A stretch of 64,000 nucleotides of DNA from NCBI GenBank assembly GCA_003640385.1, contig RCAB01000112.1, forward strand, positions 1 through 64,000, written 5' to 3'. A program made the position numbers and the translations under genes. The DNA comes from Setaria digitata (lineage: Eukaryota; Nematoda; Chromadorea; Rhabditida; Setariidae). Numbering within the stretch: position 1 is the first letter of the stretch; each line of letters begins with the position of its first letter. The notes under the pieces are model-generated. The model was not told the DNA's origin. It ran no database searches and saw only the letters and a list, made by a program, of their open reading frames with translations. This document shows positions 37,037 through 50,197 of the stretch, one piece after another.

Positions 37037-39426
37037 TTAATTAATGGGTATTCTATCAGATCTTGATCTAAAGATACTGTAGAGGAAAGACTGCGTTGGA
37101 ATGATCTGTGAATTCTTGAAAGTAACCGGGAGTTCTAATCCCCTATCGCTGGATTCATGTTTTCTTGGGTTTTCCATAACAGATGCTGGAATTGCATATC
37201 CTGCTGAAAACAAGGAACCAGAAGTAGAAAATGGATTCAGTTTCCCTCCACTGAGAATGAATCCAAGTTCAGAGCTACGACTGTGTCGTCGAGTTTTTAA
37301 TGAATCAGGACTATGTAGAATTCGTGTTTCGCTACTTGTTGCATATATATGTTCCTTTGGTAGCTGCAAATTGGTTGCATAGGGATTAGAGGGCTGATAA
37401 GCTGGTGGCATTGGATGTGGTGGTAGTATCGATATTTTACTCCGCAATGAACATAAGCAATATTGACCATCAGTACCGGGAATTCCTGGAGGTCCGGGCT
37501 GAAAATCAGGAAGAGTTCCATGTTATATCTCTATTTAGTTCATGCTCCCATTAATCTCTTTTGAATTAGTATTCGAGATTAATCACAAGATTGCACCTCT
37601 TCGATTTTCCGTAAACAAAAAGAAAATTCGAAAAGGCATATTGATGTTCTGCTCTATTCAAATTTATTGCTGCAAATGAATTTAATATTGTAAAATTGCT
37701 GGCTCACCATTCCATCAAGTCCTGGTATTCCATCTAGGCCTGGTGGACCTGCATCTCCTACTGGACCAATGGGCCCAATTTCACCAGGTGGCCCTGGCTC
37801 ACCTGGAATTCCAGGTTCTCCGGCAGGACCTTCTGGTCCTGGCAATCCTTTCGGTCCGCATCTACCAGGTAAATATCGTATACCTGATGCACCAGGTACG
37901 CCAGGGACACCAGGTTCTCCTTCTTCACCTGGCAAACCTAAATTTAATGGTTTGCTTTTTCTTTGCTGAATTTCAAGCACAGTTTCATCCAATATCTTAA
38001 GTTAGAAATTAGGTGACATTAAAATGTAATAAATAAGATAAATATATCGTATGTAGCAATTTTCACCTGGAAGTCCTACATCACCAATTGGTCCTGGTGG
38101 ACCGGGAATAGCTTCCGCAACAGCCAAACCAGGTTTACCACATGCACCAGGTTGTCCTCGAGGTCCATCAGGTCCTTTTGGGCCAGGTGGACCTGGTGGA
38201 CATTTGATACAGCCCATAGTCATAATAAGCCCAATGGTGATTCCTGGCAAACCAGGGTGACCTGTAGTGCCTGGATTTCCAGGTTCTGAAAATCTGTTCC
38301 ATTTGATTTTTATAAAAACTCAATTCCTTCTCATCCGATGAAGTTTTGGCTTTTCTTTCATTCATCCAATTTACCGTTTGAATTTTTTTTCTCATTTGCA
38401 AAAAGTACCTCCTCTTGGTCCTTCATTTCCTGGATCTCCTGGTGGCCCACTTGGACAGATGTAAGTTACCAAACATCCTGAGAAATAAATTTTTAATTTT
38501 ATGCCGAAAATTGAAAAGGTGACATCGTAGGATTGCATTTTTCTAATTAACGAAATGAAATGTTGTGGTTTGATTTAATTTATGAAAATTTTGATGCTCT
38601 TTGGGAGTAAATACTAATTGCTGAAATCCATTTATACTGTTATTTTGCTTTAATAAAATTAGGCTGAAAGGAATTTGAAATTTAAGTTCGAATTCCTCTT
38701 AAAATTTGTGAAATATGAATCCATTTTTGAAAATTAAAAATTCAGCTTACTTTGTGGTTCATTCTTGATGGCTACAAACTCATGTGGTTGCAGGTTTCTT
38801 TTAGCGGAATAAATACTGATGGTTGGTATTGGATTACTAAAATAATTCAATTCTGATCCTTTTTGATTTTCACGACCAGTAATGGAAATTTGTGTTGAGT
38901 CCTCTGATAGTGTCATTCCATTGGTATTTTCAACAAAAATTTCTTGCAGTTTTTTTGAGATCTGTCGTCGATTTCGACCAATGTGCACCGTTGTTAACGA
39001 TGCTTTTCGAACTGCTTGCTTTGTAGGAAATTGAGAAAGTTTATTCCAGATTATTCTTTCAAAAGTCTGCAAAATTTTCAAGCATTCATTCAAAACATCT
39101 TCATTCGTAAATTTTCAGGTGAATCCATCCCATTGAATTTCAGTTTTCTTGGAGAAATATTTTTCACATCGTAAAAGTTTTAGTCTCGATTTAGCTGATG
39201 CAAGGAAAAAAAGCATTATTTAGAAAATAGAATTAGAGTATTTGGTTTGACAAACAATTTTGAAAATATTAAAAATTCAAACTTGGAATTCTTCCAGATC
39301 GCGAAGAGCATTTTGATAAAATTCGCTGATAGTGCTAGCGATAACACCACAAGTTATAATTATGATAAAAACTGATAGCATGAGAAGTGTTGCAACAACA
39401 TTGATCCAATAGCTTGTCTTCACCAT
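37037..39426 (-). CDS. Nematode cuticle collagen with long non-collagenous tail
   Basis: Structural cuticle collagen secreted by the hypodermis. Six exons (5' to 3'): 39426-39283, 39066-38751, 38477-38409, 38285-38067, 37937-37708, 37498-37037; 479 residues, larger than the usual 290-350. Residues 1-48 are the Col_cuticle_N segment with one hydrophobic stretch ([20 protein letters not shown]). IGRNRRQI in exon 2 is a basic RxxR site like the processing site cuticle collagens carry before the Gly-X-Y region. Gly-X-Y blocks begin [10 protein letters not shown] and run through exons 3-5, broken by short Cys-containing gaps ([22 protein letters not shown]), and end at [17 protein letters not shown] tail of about 140 non-Gly-X-Y residues rich in Ser, Pro and Arg follows. 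I cannot assign it to a named C. elegans collagen. Confidence 0.92.
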
Positions 39427-41326
39427 TTGTAAAAATGAATTGAAATCGCTGGAACATAACAAAAGAGATAAGTTTGAGAAGAGCTTCTCATTCCAAAATT
39501 TCTCGGAATCTCACCTATGAAGGTGATAATTCAAGACAATGAAATTTTTTAGGTTATAAACGTTTTATTAATATAATAAATGTCAAGAATAATTGAGTCG
39601 TTTTTTGGCTTATCATGAGAAGAGAAGAAAAGTGCATGAATATTTTTAATCCAATTAAGGTCAAAATCACAAAACTTATCCAAAGAATCAGCACATGACA
39701 TTAAATTGAGTTTAAAAATAAATTCGGAAATCTTTTTAAATATTTATCAGTGGTATTTAATAATAGTATTAATCTTCCATCCGATTATCTTGATTGTTTG
39801 AAAAAAATAATGGATCTACCTGAATGATAAGTTTCTTGAACTTTGAGAAAGAGATATGATAAGTAGTGGTTCTTGTAAAACAAGCAAATGATAAAAAAGA
39901 GACAGTAAGACATATTCACTGAGCTAGTTTGTCATATCTGTCTAGTTTAATCATCCTTGCTCTCGTTACGGACTATCAAAAAACATTTTTTTCCAGTTGT
40001 TTCACTATCAATAAAAGCTTAACATATCAATCACTTCCTAAATGTTGCACAATTAGCGTCCTTTAAAAGTTATTTGCTTTTTTTTTTCCAACGATATGAT
40101 TTGTTTTATTTGTAATTTGGGTCAAATGTAACAGCGATTGAATGAGTGTTGTAATCAAATGAAACCAAATGTTAATTTCAAAATTTCATTGACTCATTCA
40201 TTAGAAGAGAATGGTGAGAAAGCGGTACTTTACGATTATAATGATGATGATGATGGTATGAATAATGAATATGATGATAATAAAGCATTGTAAGTGGTTG
40301 TTGATTAAGAATGAAATCGAATTTAGGCGTTTTTAAATAGCAGAACGAAGTATCTTAGTATAACAGGTTTTATTAAATTTCACTAATATTTTCTTGATAA
40401 TATATTACCTTGTTATCTGTTCCAGTGTTAATAACAAGTTTCAGTCAGTTACATTTTACATATGAGTTAAATTAATTATAGTTTTAATTTATGGCAATAA
40501 ATTTTATTGAAATTAAACAAAAAAGTCTATCAATTTGCTTGTGCAGCAGATGCTGGATAATTTACCAAGCAAGTAGGAGGTCGTCGTATGTTTCCATTCT
40601 TTAATTAGAATAGTTTTGATATTTTCTTTAGAATAATATGCTAGTCAGAACTATTAAATTGATTGAAATGGGAGTAATAAGACTGGCCAGCAGAAATGAA
40701 CTGGTTTAAATCAGATAAATTAATCAGGATCTAGTATGAAATCTACGGAACAGTTTGATAGCTCGCGGGGATTTTTTTCTTTTTTGAAAGCGACGATTGG
40801 GGCAAAAGATAAACGGTTAACAATATCATTTTATCACCGAAAGAAACGTAACCGGGAAATGATAATGTAATAGTTTTTAAAGTATCCTTTCACTTTTGTT
40901 TTTAATGTATTATGCAGGTAAAGGTTAAAGGTCACAGGTTATATCAATTATTGGAGCAGAAACAGATGGCCGCCGTTCATCAGATGTTCTTCCCTTATTC
41001 TCCACAGAACTAACAATTTCATTTTTGACCTCAAAAGTATCCCTTATTTCTTATTCTAACTTCATCAGTTCCAGTCATTCCTTCCATTTCCTTAACTTGA
41101 ACTCGAATTATTAGGATACCAAGTTCATTCATTAACCATACTGAATATCTCTTATTAAGGCTTCATTTCAAAAGAACATCCAGGAAGATTGCAAGTTCCA
41201 TTAGAATAGCTTTTTTTTGGGCACTGATAAATAACCCACTTGTTACTCCTAATTAAGGATTTAATTTTTAATCAATAATCAGAAAACTAAGTCTAATTTT
41301 CTAAACTAATTCGAGATAAAATCAAG
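39427..41326. other. Divergent intergenic region
   Basis: 1.9 kb between the collagen (-) and the secreted orphan (+). AT-rich, probably containing both promoters. Apart from a GAT-type repeat (separate entry) nothing is recognised. Confidence 0.5.
40234..40284. repeat. Imperfect GAT/AAT trinucleotide repeat
   Basis: ATGATGATGATGATGG followed by interrupted AAT and GAT units. Simple repeat in intergenic DNA. Confidence 0.85.
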
Positions 41327-42454
41327 ATGTTGTATCTGGGTGGAAGTACTGTCATTTTGCTGGTGGTGTTCATTCCATCAAGCCAATTTATTTTGTCTAA
41401 TAACAAGCTATACAAGCGGTATATAAAACAAGAGCAATTGTCATTTCACTCATCACCTTCTTATCAGGAGGGTATTATTTTTTCCTTTTCATCTTTTATC
41501 TCTTATCAGGAGTGACACCTTTTATCAGGTGAACCAAAAATAAAAAGGAATTCTGTTGAGTAATTAGTAATGTAAAGTAAATACTTCACCTCTTTTTCCT
41601 GCTTTAAAAACTTTTAAACTTAACTTTAAAACTGAATTAAAAACATAATGATTTTACTCTGTAGATAAAAATCCTTCATGCGAGCGTAATTGCACAGAGT
41701 TGAATCCAGATTCAGCGTATCAGAATTGTCCAGCGTTACAACGTGGTCTTACCTGCGGCAAATATAATGTTTATCATTATCATCGTCAGTGTTCCATTGC
41801 AACAATTTATTGTCGGCGAAATCTGACAAATGTTAGGGAAGTTGCTGTGTACGTAGCTGCTACTGGCACTGATTTAAATAAAAAGTATGCAAAAGTTTTT
41901 TTAACGCAAAATTTGAATTTGAGGACAGAATGAAAGATAAGTAATTGTGAAAAGATAAATTCATAAAACTAATTAATGCTTGAATCGAATTTCTTATTCG
42001 TTTTTTTTTTTTTTGTACAAGCATTGTTCTGACAAAAAAAGAAAAGTGTGATAAAGTGACAAGAAAGCTCAAATTAGTTGAGAAAAAGATAAGAAAGAGA
42101 GAGCTTTATAAAATTATAAGATTACAAGAGAAATTTTATCAATTTAATTCTAGTAAAAGTGGCTTATTTGTGCTACCGTATCTTGATCGGAAGGATCTTT
42201 TTGTACCGCTATTAGTTGTTGAAAAGCCTCATCATGGAAATGGTGGAAAGGGTGAGCTTGTTTGTGGCTCAAACGGTAAATGGATTCTTTACGATATCAA
42301 TTATCGATATGAGGTTGAACATTTGTTTTGTCTAGTTGTTGAAGCAAGGAATCTAAACTATCTGATGGATTTAGCGCATCCTGAATTAAAACGTGTAACT
42401 CCGGTTGTGCCATTCCGACGGAATGATCCGGAATTTTTTGAATTTGCCAAATAA
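41327..42454 (+). CDS. Secreted orphan protein, Cys-containing
   Basis: Function unknown. Three exons in phase: 41327-41471, 41665-41884, 42022-42454; 265 residues. Residues 1-22 are a clear signal peptide (STVILLVVFIP core). Exon 2 holds most cysteines (PSCERNCTEL, NCPALQRGLTC, QCSIATIYC), suggesting a small disulfide-bonded module with NxT/S sites (NCT, NLT). Exon 3 is strongly basic (KLKLVEKKIRKRELYK) and then globular (LVCGSNGKWILYDINYRYE), ending at FEFAK. I do not recognise a domain; the layout (signal peptide, Cys pairs, basic segment) suits an extracellular nematode-specific protein. It converges on the ShKT/lectin gene. Confidence 0.8.
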
Positions 42455-44605
42455 CTGATTTCGAAGAAGATAAACATTAATAAACTTTGTAAATAACTTC
42501 ACTGCATTGAATCTTGATGAATGTAATGATAAGTGATTAAGTTTCACATGTTTGTTTTTCATTTCTTCAATTTTCTATACTTCCATAAAAGTGAACTATT
42601 TTAATGTTATCATCTTTTGTGCAAGGCAGATTAAGTATTAATGTGAAGATGCAACTTTACGTTAATGATTCATATTTCTTGCGAAGTCGCAATTTGAAAA
42701 ATATTTTGACTCACTTTGCTTTGGAATTTTTATTTTGAAATTTTCTTCGAAAGTATTTTGATTGAGTGGCTTAGTCTCTGATTGTTAATTATTTTTGAAT
42801 GGAACAAAATTTGAATATATTTTACTGCGATTATTTCTTTTACATGAAAGTTGTCAAATGCTGAAAATTTTTATTCATTTATTTTTTACAAGACGATAAA
42901 CGTGCTATCTCTAAATGAATTTTTAAGACTTGAGGTAAAGGTAAACGATTATGTGTTCCAGTGCTGGAGTAACTTTCACGTTTCCTACGGGGAAAGTATC
43001 CTTTGAGAATCACTAGCTCATTCTTTATAAATTGATCGAAATTATCTTATCTTTTTTTACAAAACGGTAAACGTGCTAACAATGTGTTCACAATAGCTCT
43101 AACAATCTCGGTGTTTCCTGACTTCATTTTAAATTACCTGTCTTACCTAATCGAGAGCAACTAACACTTCGCAGATTTGCATTAAGGAATCAGAATGGCT
43201 CTAAACCACTAACTTTCATCACTAACTAAATGCAATCTTAGTATTTGTTCATCTCTCAGAAGTGGCATGTGGATGAAGTTATTCCTGAAATATGCTAAGA
43301 TGTGATGCTGAGGTCATTCCACTCAACATGGGAGGAAAGCTAAGCAGAAAAATGTCAAGATGCAGTGGAATTTCAAAAAACTTCAATACAAAGATCATCA
43401 TATTCACTGGAGGATGAAAGATTTAGCTTTGATAAAATCATTCAGTGTTATTCGTTGATCATCAGAAAATTCTTAAAGACCAAAATAACGAGTCATAGTT
43501 CTAAAGTTAAATTCCTGGACAAATAATTCACAGATAGAGTGATCAGATTTTACAGCTGAAAATGGCCAACCTATATTTAATAGGAAGCATTTAGTAGAAT
43601 TTTGCTTAAACCCTTTGCCGCACGCTTGAGCTGGTGCAACAAATGATGATTAATGTATTTACTGTCGGAAATCGTTATGCAAAAAACGTAAACTTTAATT
43701 GGTGATTATGGTGATTTAATTCATTATATATGATAAAAAGCAGATGAACAGGAAAGGCTAGCATACAAAGCTGGAAGTATGCATTCAAATGTATCGAAAA
43801 AAAAAACAACAAAACATATAATTGAATTAGTCACTGATGTTAGAGTTTATGAACAGGTCTGAAGGAAGTCATTTTGGCATTCTTCTCGTTTTTTTAATAC
43901 AATTCTATAATCACTATCATATGACCACTGCGATACTTAAATTACTATCAGTGAATTTTAAGCATTATAATATTGCATTATTGTGCAAAAAAAAAAAATC
44001 TAAAACAAGAAATGCACTTTAATTCTGCACAGTAGTTTAAACGGATTTGAATTCAAAATAATAGCTGTAAATGAGAACCAAAAACTTCAATGCTAGACTA
44101 CAAAACAAAAACAGAATTACGTTATTCAAGCATAAAAATAAGTCATGATTTATAATTCTCGTAATTGATGCACACATATTTAGATATATATGAGTTTATA
44201 ATGGCGTGTCCACATGCCGAATTACATAAAAACGTAGAATAACATTTTCCAATCATTCCATTTAATCCAAAATTTTGGTAACCTTCAAAAATAACAGAAA
44301 TAGATCGTAATGGCATATAATAATAGAAAAAAAAAATAGATTCTAGTAATATATTTCTAATAACATATAGTAAAATGTAATCTCTGCTTAGTGACAAGCA
44401 GATTAAATGTAATTAAAAGTAATTAAAGGTGAGATTTGGTGGGATACTTAGTACACGCAGAATATGAGATATTGATTAATGTGATGAGGAATTTTAAATC
44501 AGCCCTAATTCTTGTAGTCTTAAAGATTACGACCGGCTCGGTCGAAGTTGTAAGAAGTAATAAGTTGAGATCATACCGCACTAATTAGCACTTCAAACAG
44601 AAAAT
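42455..44605. other. Convergent spacer, no gene
   Basis: 2.15 kb of AT-rich sequence after the orphan gene. A short near-repeat (TTTTTTACAAGACGATAAAC near 42885 and a similar string near 43053) is the only structure noticed. No gene recognised. Confidence 0.5.
42479..42484 (+). promoter_or_regulatory. Polyadenylation signal AATAAA
   Basis: AATAAA 25 bases after the stop codon of the secreted orphan gene, the usual distance for a 3'-end signal in nematodes. Confidence 0.7.
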
Positions 44606-46610
44606 TTAACTAACCACCTTTTTACACACTGCACAACCTTTTGTGAAGCAAGAATCTGTGTACCAGAACATATTGTCGCCGCTTATGTAAGCACAGTAGT
44701 GACTACCAAGTGGAAATCCAGGAAAAAAATTTTTAAAATCCATTTCACTTCCATCTAGCCAGTCAAATCGATCACTTGTTTCACCACGCAGACCGATAAA
44801 AATACGTTCACAGTTGGCTAGACCTAAAAAAAAAAGTTCAGATCAAAAATTGATAAGATTTAGGACTTTCAACAAAAATATAAATAGCTGTAAATTTTTT
44901 TCTTTTTTTTCGAAAGGGAACCTAATAAAAAAACAGTCGCATTTTTATTATGAAAATAAAAAGTGAAATCATTTGGTTCCATTAGCAACAAGTTATTTTG
45001 TTGTTTCATCAGTATTGATATTGTTAAAATTTCATTTCACAATCAATGAATTGCTGAAGTTAGCAATATCTGTTCTGGCTGACATGATAACATTACAAGG
45101 CATCTTCATTCCGTATGATAACTATTTCATTTTTGCAAGTGCGTTGAAACTGCATCCGTATGCAGGATGAAATCTTAATTTTATTGCCATGCAAGAAGTG
45201 TTTCAGTAAAGTAGTAATATTTAGAATCAACGATGAATCGCTTATAATACGCATAATTTCTCAAATTATCATCTTTTTTTACCGTATACAAATGCATTTT
45301 CTATTTCGGAATGTACTGAGGTCAAATGTGCGCCCTCTTCTACACACATTCGTTCATATTTCACTGCACTGTTATTTTCGTTTTGTGAAATCGCATTAAT
45401 AAACTGCAATTAAAATTAGCTAAGAAGGAACTGTTATGCATAAAACTAGTGAGGGAAGGAAAGAAACAGTACTGTTAGTCCTTGTTTGAGAATTTATCCT
45501 GATAACTACTTCGCCAAACTGTTAATTTAACGAATGTAATCGAGCATTTAAATATTATGCTCGGATGTTTTAGAATTCCAACCTGGCGGGTAGTAAAAAA
45601 ATTCTGGAAGCTTACTTTATAATGCGCATTTGTTTCTTTGTTAAAGACCCAACCTGGATACTGTGTATCTATAATATCTGATTGTAATTACAATGGGTAA
45701 CAGTCAATAATCAACAGATAGATATCTGGGAAATTACTGATGGAAAAAGAGAATTAGTCTTTCTTCTTCTGTCTTTCTCTTTCTCTTTTCTTCTCAAAAT
45801 TCTGTAACAATTTTTTTTTGAAAAATTCAAAAAAGCAAAACAAATAAAAAAAAAACTAATTAGCATGGAAAAGAGGAACTAACCGACAGTGCATAAATTA
45901 CATGTACGCTTGCATTTTTTCCTCATAAGTTCGCGGTAATCTGGTTGTTCGCAGAGATTCTGAAGCATCGAACACAGCAAATAGTTCTTGTCCATGCATC
46001 CGGCATATCTACACAGACCACAACTTGCTGCACATTCCACTGCCAAGATTGCTCTAAATGTAACATCCGTCGTGCTGCACTGACCTCCTTCTGCGATTCT
46101 ACGACAATTCAATGCAGAATCTGCAAATTCTTTTAGACACTGAAATTTTGAAAAAATCAAACCATTATCATCAACAATGGGACAAGTGAAAAAAGTAAAT
46201 GGACAAACAAATCATTCATTGGAGGAGTTAGAAAGCAAAATGCTGTAATGGTTGTTAGATGATAACGAAACAAACCTTTCTTATCAGTACACATGAAATC
46301 TTGGTGTTGACAACAACTTCGACACTGTTTCCGACATTCTTCTGCAACATTCGATTTGAAATCAGCGCATCGTGGATTCACTACTGGACTAAAATAAATT
46401 CGTTTTTCGTAAGACGAAAATTATACAAGCATTTGACTTGATAAAAGTCAGGAATAAAACCAACAAAGCTTCACTGATTGGGAATGCTTCTTGACAAATG
46501 ACATCACCCTGATCATTAGGACACTTTGTTGCGGAGAATTCGTCGGAACACGGAGATGTAGCTGCATGAATGGTCGAAACAGCCAGAAAATATACAAATC
46601 CGTGGAACAT
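44606..46610 (-). CDS. Secreted ShKT-domain plus C-type-lectin-domain protein
   Basis: Six exons (5' to 3'): 46610-46475, about 46380-46276, 46120-45884, 45653-45616, 45403-45283, 44823-44606; about 284 residues. Residues 1-21 form a signal peptide (GFVYFLAVSTIHAA). Cys-rich ShKT-like modules follow: one spanning exons 1-2 ending EECRKQCRSCC, one starting MCTDKKDSALNC and ending ECAASCGLC, one starting GCMDKNYLLC and ending CKRTCNLC. A complete C-type lectin-like domain closes the protein: GWVFNKETNAHYK, then MCVEEGAHLTSVHSEIENAF, then IFIGLRGE, WLDGSEMD, HYCAYISGDNMFWYTDSC and KGCAVCKK. The EPN/QPD sugar-binding triplet is not evident, so calcium-dependent sugar binding is doubtful. The junction of exons 1-2 has two usable acceptors. 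An AG acceptor just upstream of the ATG suits trans-splicing. Confidence 0.85.
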
Positions 46611-47354
46611 TTCCAGACTCTTTTGTGACAATCTGTAAAATCCAAAAAGAAATACATACTTCTCCCGAGGACTGACAGCTTACGAAATTAGTGCACTAAT
46701 TTAGCTCCCAACTGTAGCACTAATTACTGCAATGGAGATAAATGTTCATGTTCAATTGACAGGTTACTTGGAATTAATACGAATTCACTCACTTGACTCG
46801 GGAAGAGTGATGGTCGCATCGTCTTTCTATTCAATAATCACTGCCTAATAAACTCAAAAAATGGTTGAACTCATAAATGTAATGGCAAGATGGAAAGGAC
46901 ATTGAACCCAATAAAACCTCGTCCCAAAATTAAACTTTATATTTTGCTATCAATTTTATTCATTTCTTTAGTTTAAAAGTCTCTTTTCATGATGATGATA
47001 TTGACGGTGATAGTGGTGATCCTGCTGGTGACCCCTTAATGACGCTGTTGTTAATAATGGTAATGAAGAAACGCAGTAGTATGGTGCTGATAGTAACAAT
47101 GATGATAATGATAGTGTCCATTATGATAATTTTCATATCAATCTTTAATTACATGCGAACCAATAACTTGTCACTCTCACAATCACAGTTCCAGGCAATA
47201 CTCCATGTACTATTTGCTACAGTATTCTGATTAGAACATATTGTTGCACAATGTGCACCTAACCATTTAACGGTGCTCTGTTAAAACTTGTAAACCCTTA
47301 GGTACTGCTGTTGAGTTTCCGGTATTGTCGTCGGTTATTTCCAGACTGAGTCTG
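46611..47354. other. Divergent intergenic region
   Basis: 744 bases between the ShKT/lectin gene (-) and DCAF13 (+). Contains degenerate GAT/AAT-type repeats at about 46990-47120. No gene supported. Confidence 0.5.
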
Positions 47355-50197
47355 ATGAGAGTGAAAGTGATATCACGGGATCCGAGTGATTATCAACGAG
47401 AAACGAAGAATGATATTTACAAAGGTGAACAGATTGCAAGATTCTTCGACAGCAATTAGTGATTCCGGTCTGTTGACTGAATGTTGTTAATTAGTGGTAG
47501 CCAGTGGGATATTATAGACGAGTAATACCAGCATAGTTATTTGACTGCAATATTTTCCTATTAAGTATTGCAGGACAAAAAATGTCCAGGGAAGGATTTT
47601 GTGGCCCTTAAATATTCGAGTGAATCTCTCTCATAAGATATATTTCATGTTCGAAAATTTTATTTCAGCGCCGCGAAACTTCAAGTTACCAGAAGACCCA
47701 TTTCAAGTTCAGGTGGAATACACTCGAGCTTTGAATGCTGCTAAACTGAATAGGTAAATGTTCATAAAATAGCTTTAGCAAACATCTTGTTATAAGTAAA
47801 GCTATTAACACTTACTCTCATTTTTCATAACTTTATTTAGTAGTAAATGATTCTTAAATACTATCGCAATTTAACCGTAGTCCTTTTTTAGTTCTTAAGT
47901 GCCTAACTTGTTTATTTTAAATCAAATAAAGTTCCAACATTGATTGTTTTTAGGGTTTTTGCCAAGCCTTTCGTTTCAAGTCTTGATGGACATAATGAGG
48001 GTGTCTCGGTTCTTTGTAAACATCCTCTGAGGTTCGTCTCTCGTTCTTTTCATTTTCTGATACTATTCCAATTGCTTAGATGAATTGGTGTTTGATATGA
48101 AGTGAAAAATTAGTTTGCATGGCAGAAAGATAATTCTGACTGATGTTATTAACGGTTATTTAAATTTTAAAAGTAAAAAGTTTTAGATTGTCAACTATTT
48201 TTTCTGGTGGCCGAGATGGGCAGGTACGAATATGGAATTTACCACATCGTAAATGCTTGGTCACGATACAGGCCCATAGTGGGCCTGTTAACGGTAAAAC
48301 TGGAACTCGTGAAATTGTTTTGCTTCCCTCCAATTTGTTCCGATCATTTTCGTTTCGGAACCGGAAGGAATGAAATTATAAAAAGTGGGGCACCAAAAAA
48401 TGATTTTAGCTTTTTTGTTCTAATAATAATGATTTAGGGATCTCATGTGATAGTGTTTCGGGCGAGACTTTTGTATCGGTTGGGCACGATTCACAGTTGA
48501 AGCACTGGCGATGTCTGGATCCAGTTGAAGGCGATCTCTCAGAACCTGTGCATTCAATACCTCTTAATGGTGTTGCTCACGCGGTTTCACATATCATGAA
48601 TAGTAATAACTACGTTACATGTGGTGAAGGTATTCATGTGTGGAATAAGCTAAGGTAATTGAATACAGATTTTTCTATCCAATTAGATAATCAAATTCCT
48701 TCAGATTCTGTTTCTAATGAATCTTAGAATGTTGAAAATTATTCATACTTTAGAGACTCCCCGGTGCGGATATATAACCTAGGCGTCGATTCAGTTTACA
48801 CTGTTAAGTGCAATCCCATTGAACCGAACATAATAGTAGGCTGCGGCAGCGACCGGTCAATTGCATTGCTGGATACAAGGCAGAAATGCCCGTTAAAGAA
48901 AGTAAGTTGCTTTTAATTTTGGCTTGATTTTTGATAATTATATTTAGTAGTGTTCAGTGAAGTTTGCAGTTTCTGCATTTATAGTTCTGTTTTTCGACTG
49001 AAATTTTCTCAAAAAAAAAATAAAAATTAAAAAAAAATGCTTTTTCTTTTTTTTTTTAGGTGACAATGAAATTACGTCCAAATGCCGTAAGCTGGAATCC
49101 AATGGAAGCTTTTACATTCACAATAGCAAGTGAAGACTACAAGTGTGATTAGCTTCTATATTCTAATTAGTTAAGATTATCGAGAGCTGACAACTTTGGA
49201 AATCATACTAAAAAATTTCTTGTATTTAGCTTATATACTTTCGATACCCGGAATTTGACTGAGCCTCGACGCGTATACAAAGGTCATACAAATGCAGTGA
49301 TGGATGTTGATTATTCACCCACAGGAACTGAATTCGTTTCTGGAAGCTATGATCGTTCATTAAGAATATTTCCCGTTGATTCATTCAGCAGCAGGTATAA
49401 ATTTAATTCTGAAGCTTCCAGGACTTGACTAATGCAGTTTTCATCAATATCTGAATGGAAATACAATCTAGTGAGATTGTTTATAGGGATATATACCATA
49501 CTAAACGAATGCAACAAGTGCTATCTGTACTGTGGTCGTTAGACAACAAGTTTGTTTTATCTGGTTCCGATGAAATGAACATTCGTTTGTGGAAAGCTAA
49601 CGCTAGTGAGAAATTGGGTCCGGTATGCATTTTACTGAATCTTCGTTTAATTTCGTTAATTCTTTACCATATTACACTTTCTGTGCCATTTTCATCTCAA
49701 AAAAGCTTCCGAAGTAATTTCTAAAAATTAATTAAGGGAATTTGAAATTTCAATAAATTTTGCTTCAGTTACGACGACGTGAACGTGCAGCCCTTAACTA
49801 CAGTGCTCGATTGTTGGAAGTTTATGGTGAGCATCCTGAAGTCAGGCGCATTGTCAAACATCGATTCGTCCCGAGATCGATCTATACGTACGTTTTCTTC
49901 CCAACTATCAAGACAAGTTTATGTTTTCAGTATTAAATTGCTCTTACAGAAACTCCTGGGAAAACTTACAGCATTTGGAAGATTTCCATGGTTGCAAATT
50001 TTCGAGTTTAATATTTATGCTTTTCATGTTTCCATTGCTTCATCAAGGGTTTTCTTAATTTTAGTGCTACAAAAGAACATAGGGCAATAAATATGTCGCA
50101 GCGGCGCAAAGAGGAGAACAGAAGGAAGCATTCTAAACCTGGCACTGTCCCATATATTCCGGAACAGTTGAAACATATGGTCAAAGAATCCGTGTGA
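47355..50197 (+). CDS. DCAF13/SOF1 WD40 protein, 18S rRNA processing
   Basis: Nucleolar U3-snoRNP (SSU processome) component, also described as a CUL4 substrate adaptor in animals. Eleven exons in phase: 47355-47424, 47669-47753, 47954-48031, 48187-48293, 48438-48654, 48754-48901, 49060-49142, 49230-49394, 49487-49622, 49769-49887, 50065-50197; 446 residues against 445 in human. The start MRVKVISRDPSDYQRETKND is the SOF1 N-terminus, followed by WD40 repeats (SGGRDGQVRIWNL, VSGSYDRSLRIF, SGSDEMNIRLWKA). The C-terminal SOF1 domain contains LRRRERAALNYSARLLEVYG, then EVRRIVKHRFVPRSIY and RRKEENRRKHSKPGTVPYIP. One of the best-supported models in the window. Confidence 0.96.

Noticed and set aside
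37743..38000. Plus-strand ORFs with Gly/Pro-rich text opposite the collagen
   Set aside because: They are the reverse complement of Gly-Pro-rich collagen codons; the minus strand has exact exon phases and the cuticle N-domain.
45945..46136. Plus-strand Cys-containing ORF
   Set aside because: Shadow of the ShKT exon on the minus strand.
46990..47120. Acidic coding repeat upstream of DCAF13
   Set aside because: It is a degenerate GAT/AAT simple repeat with no start, stop or splice context that joins DCAF13.
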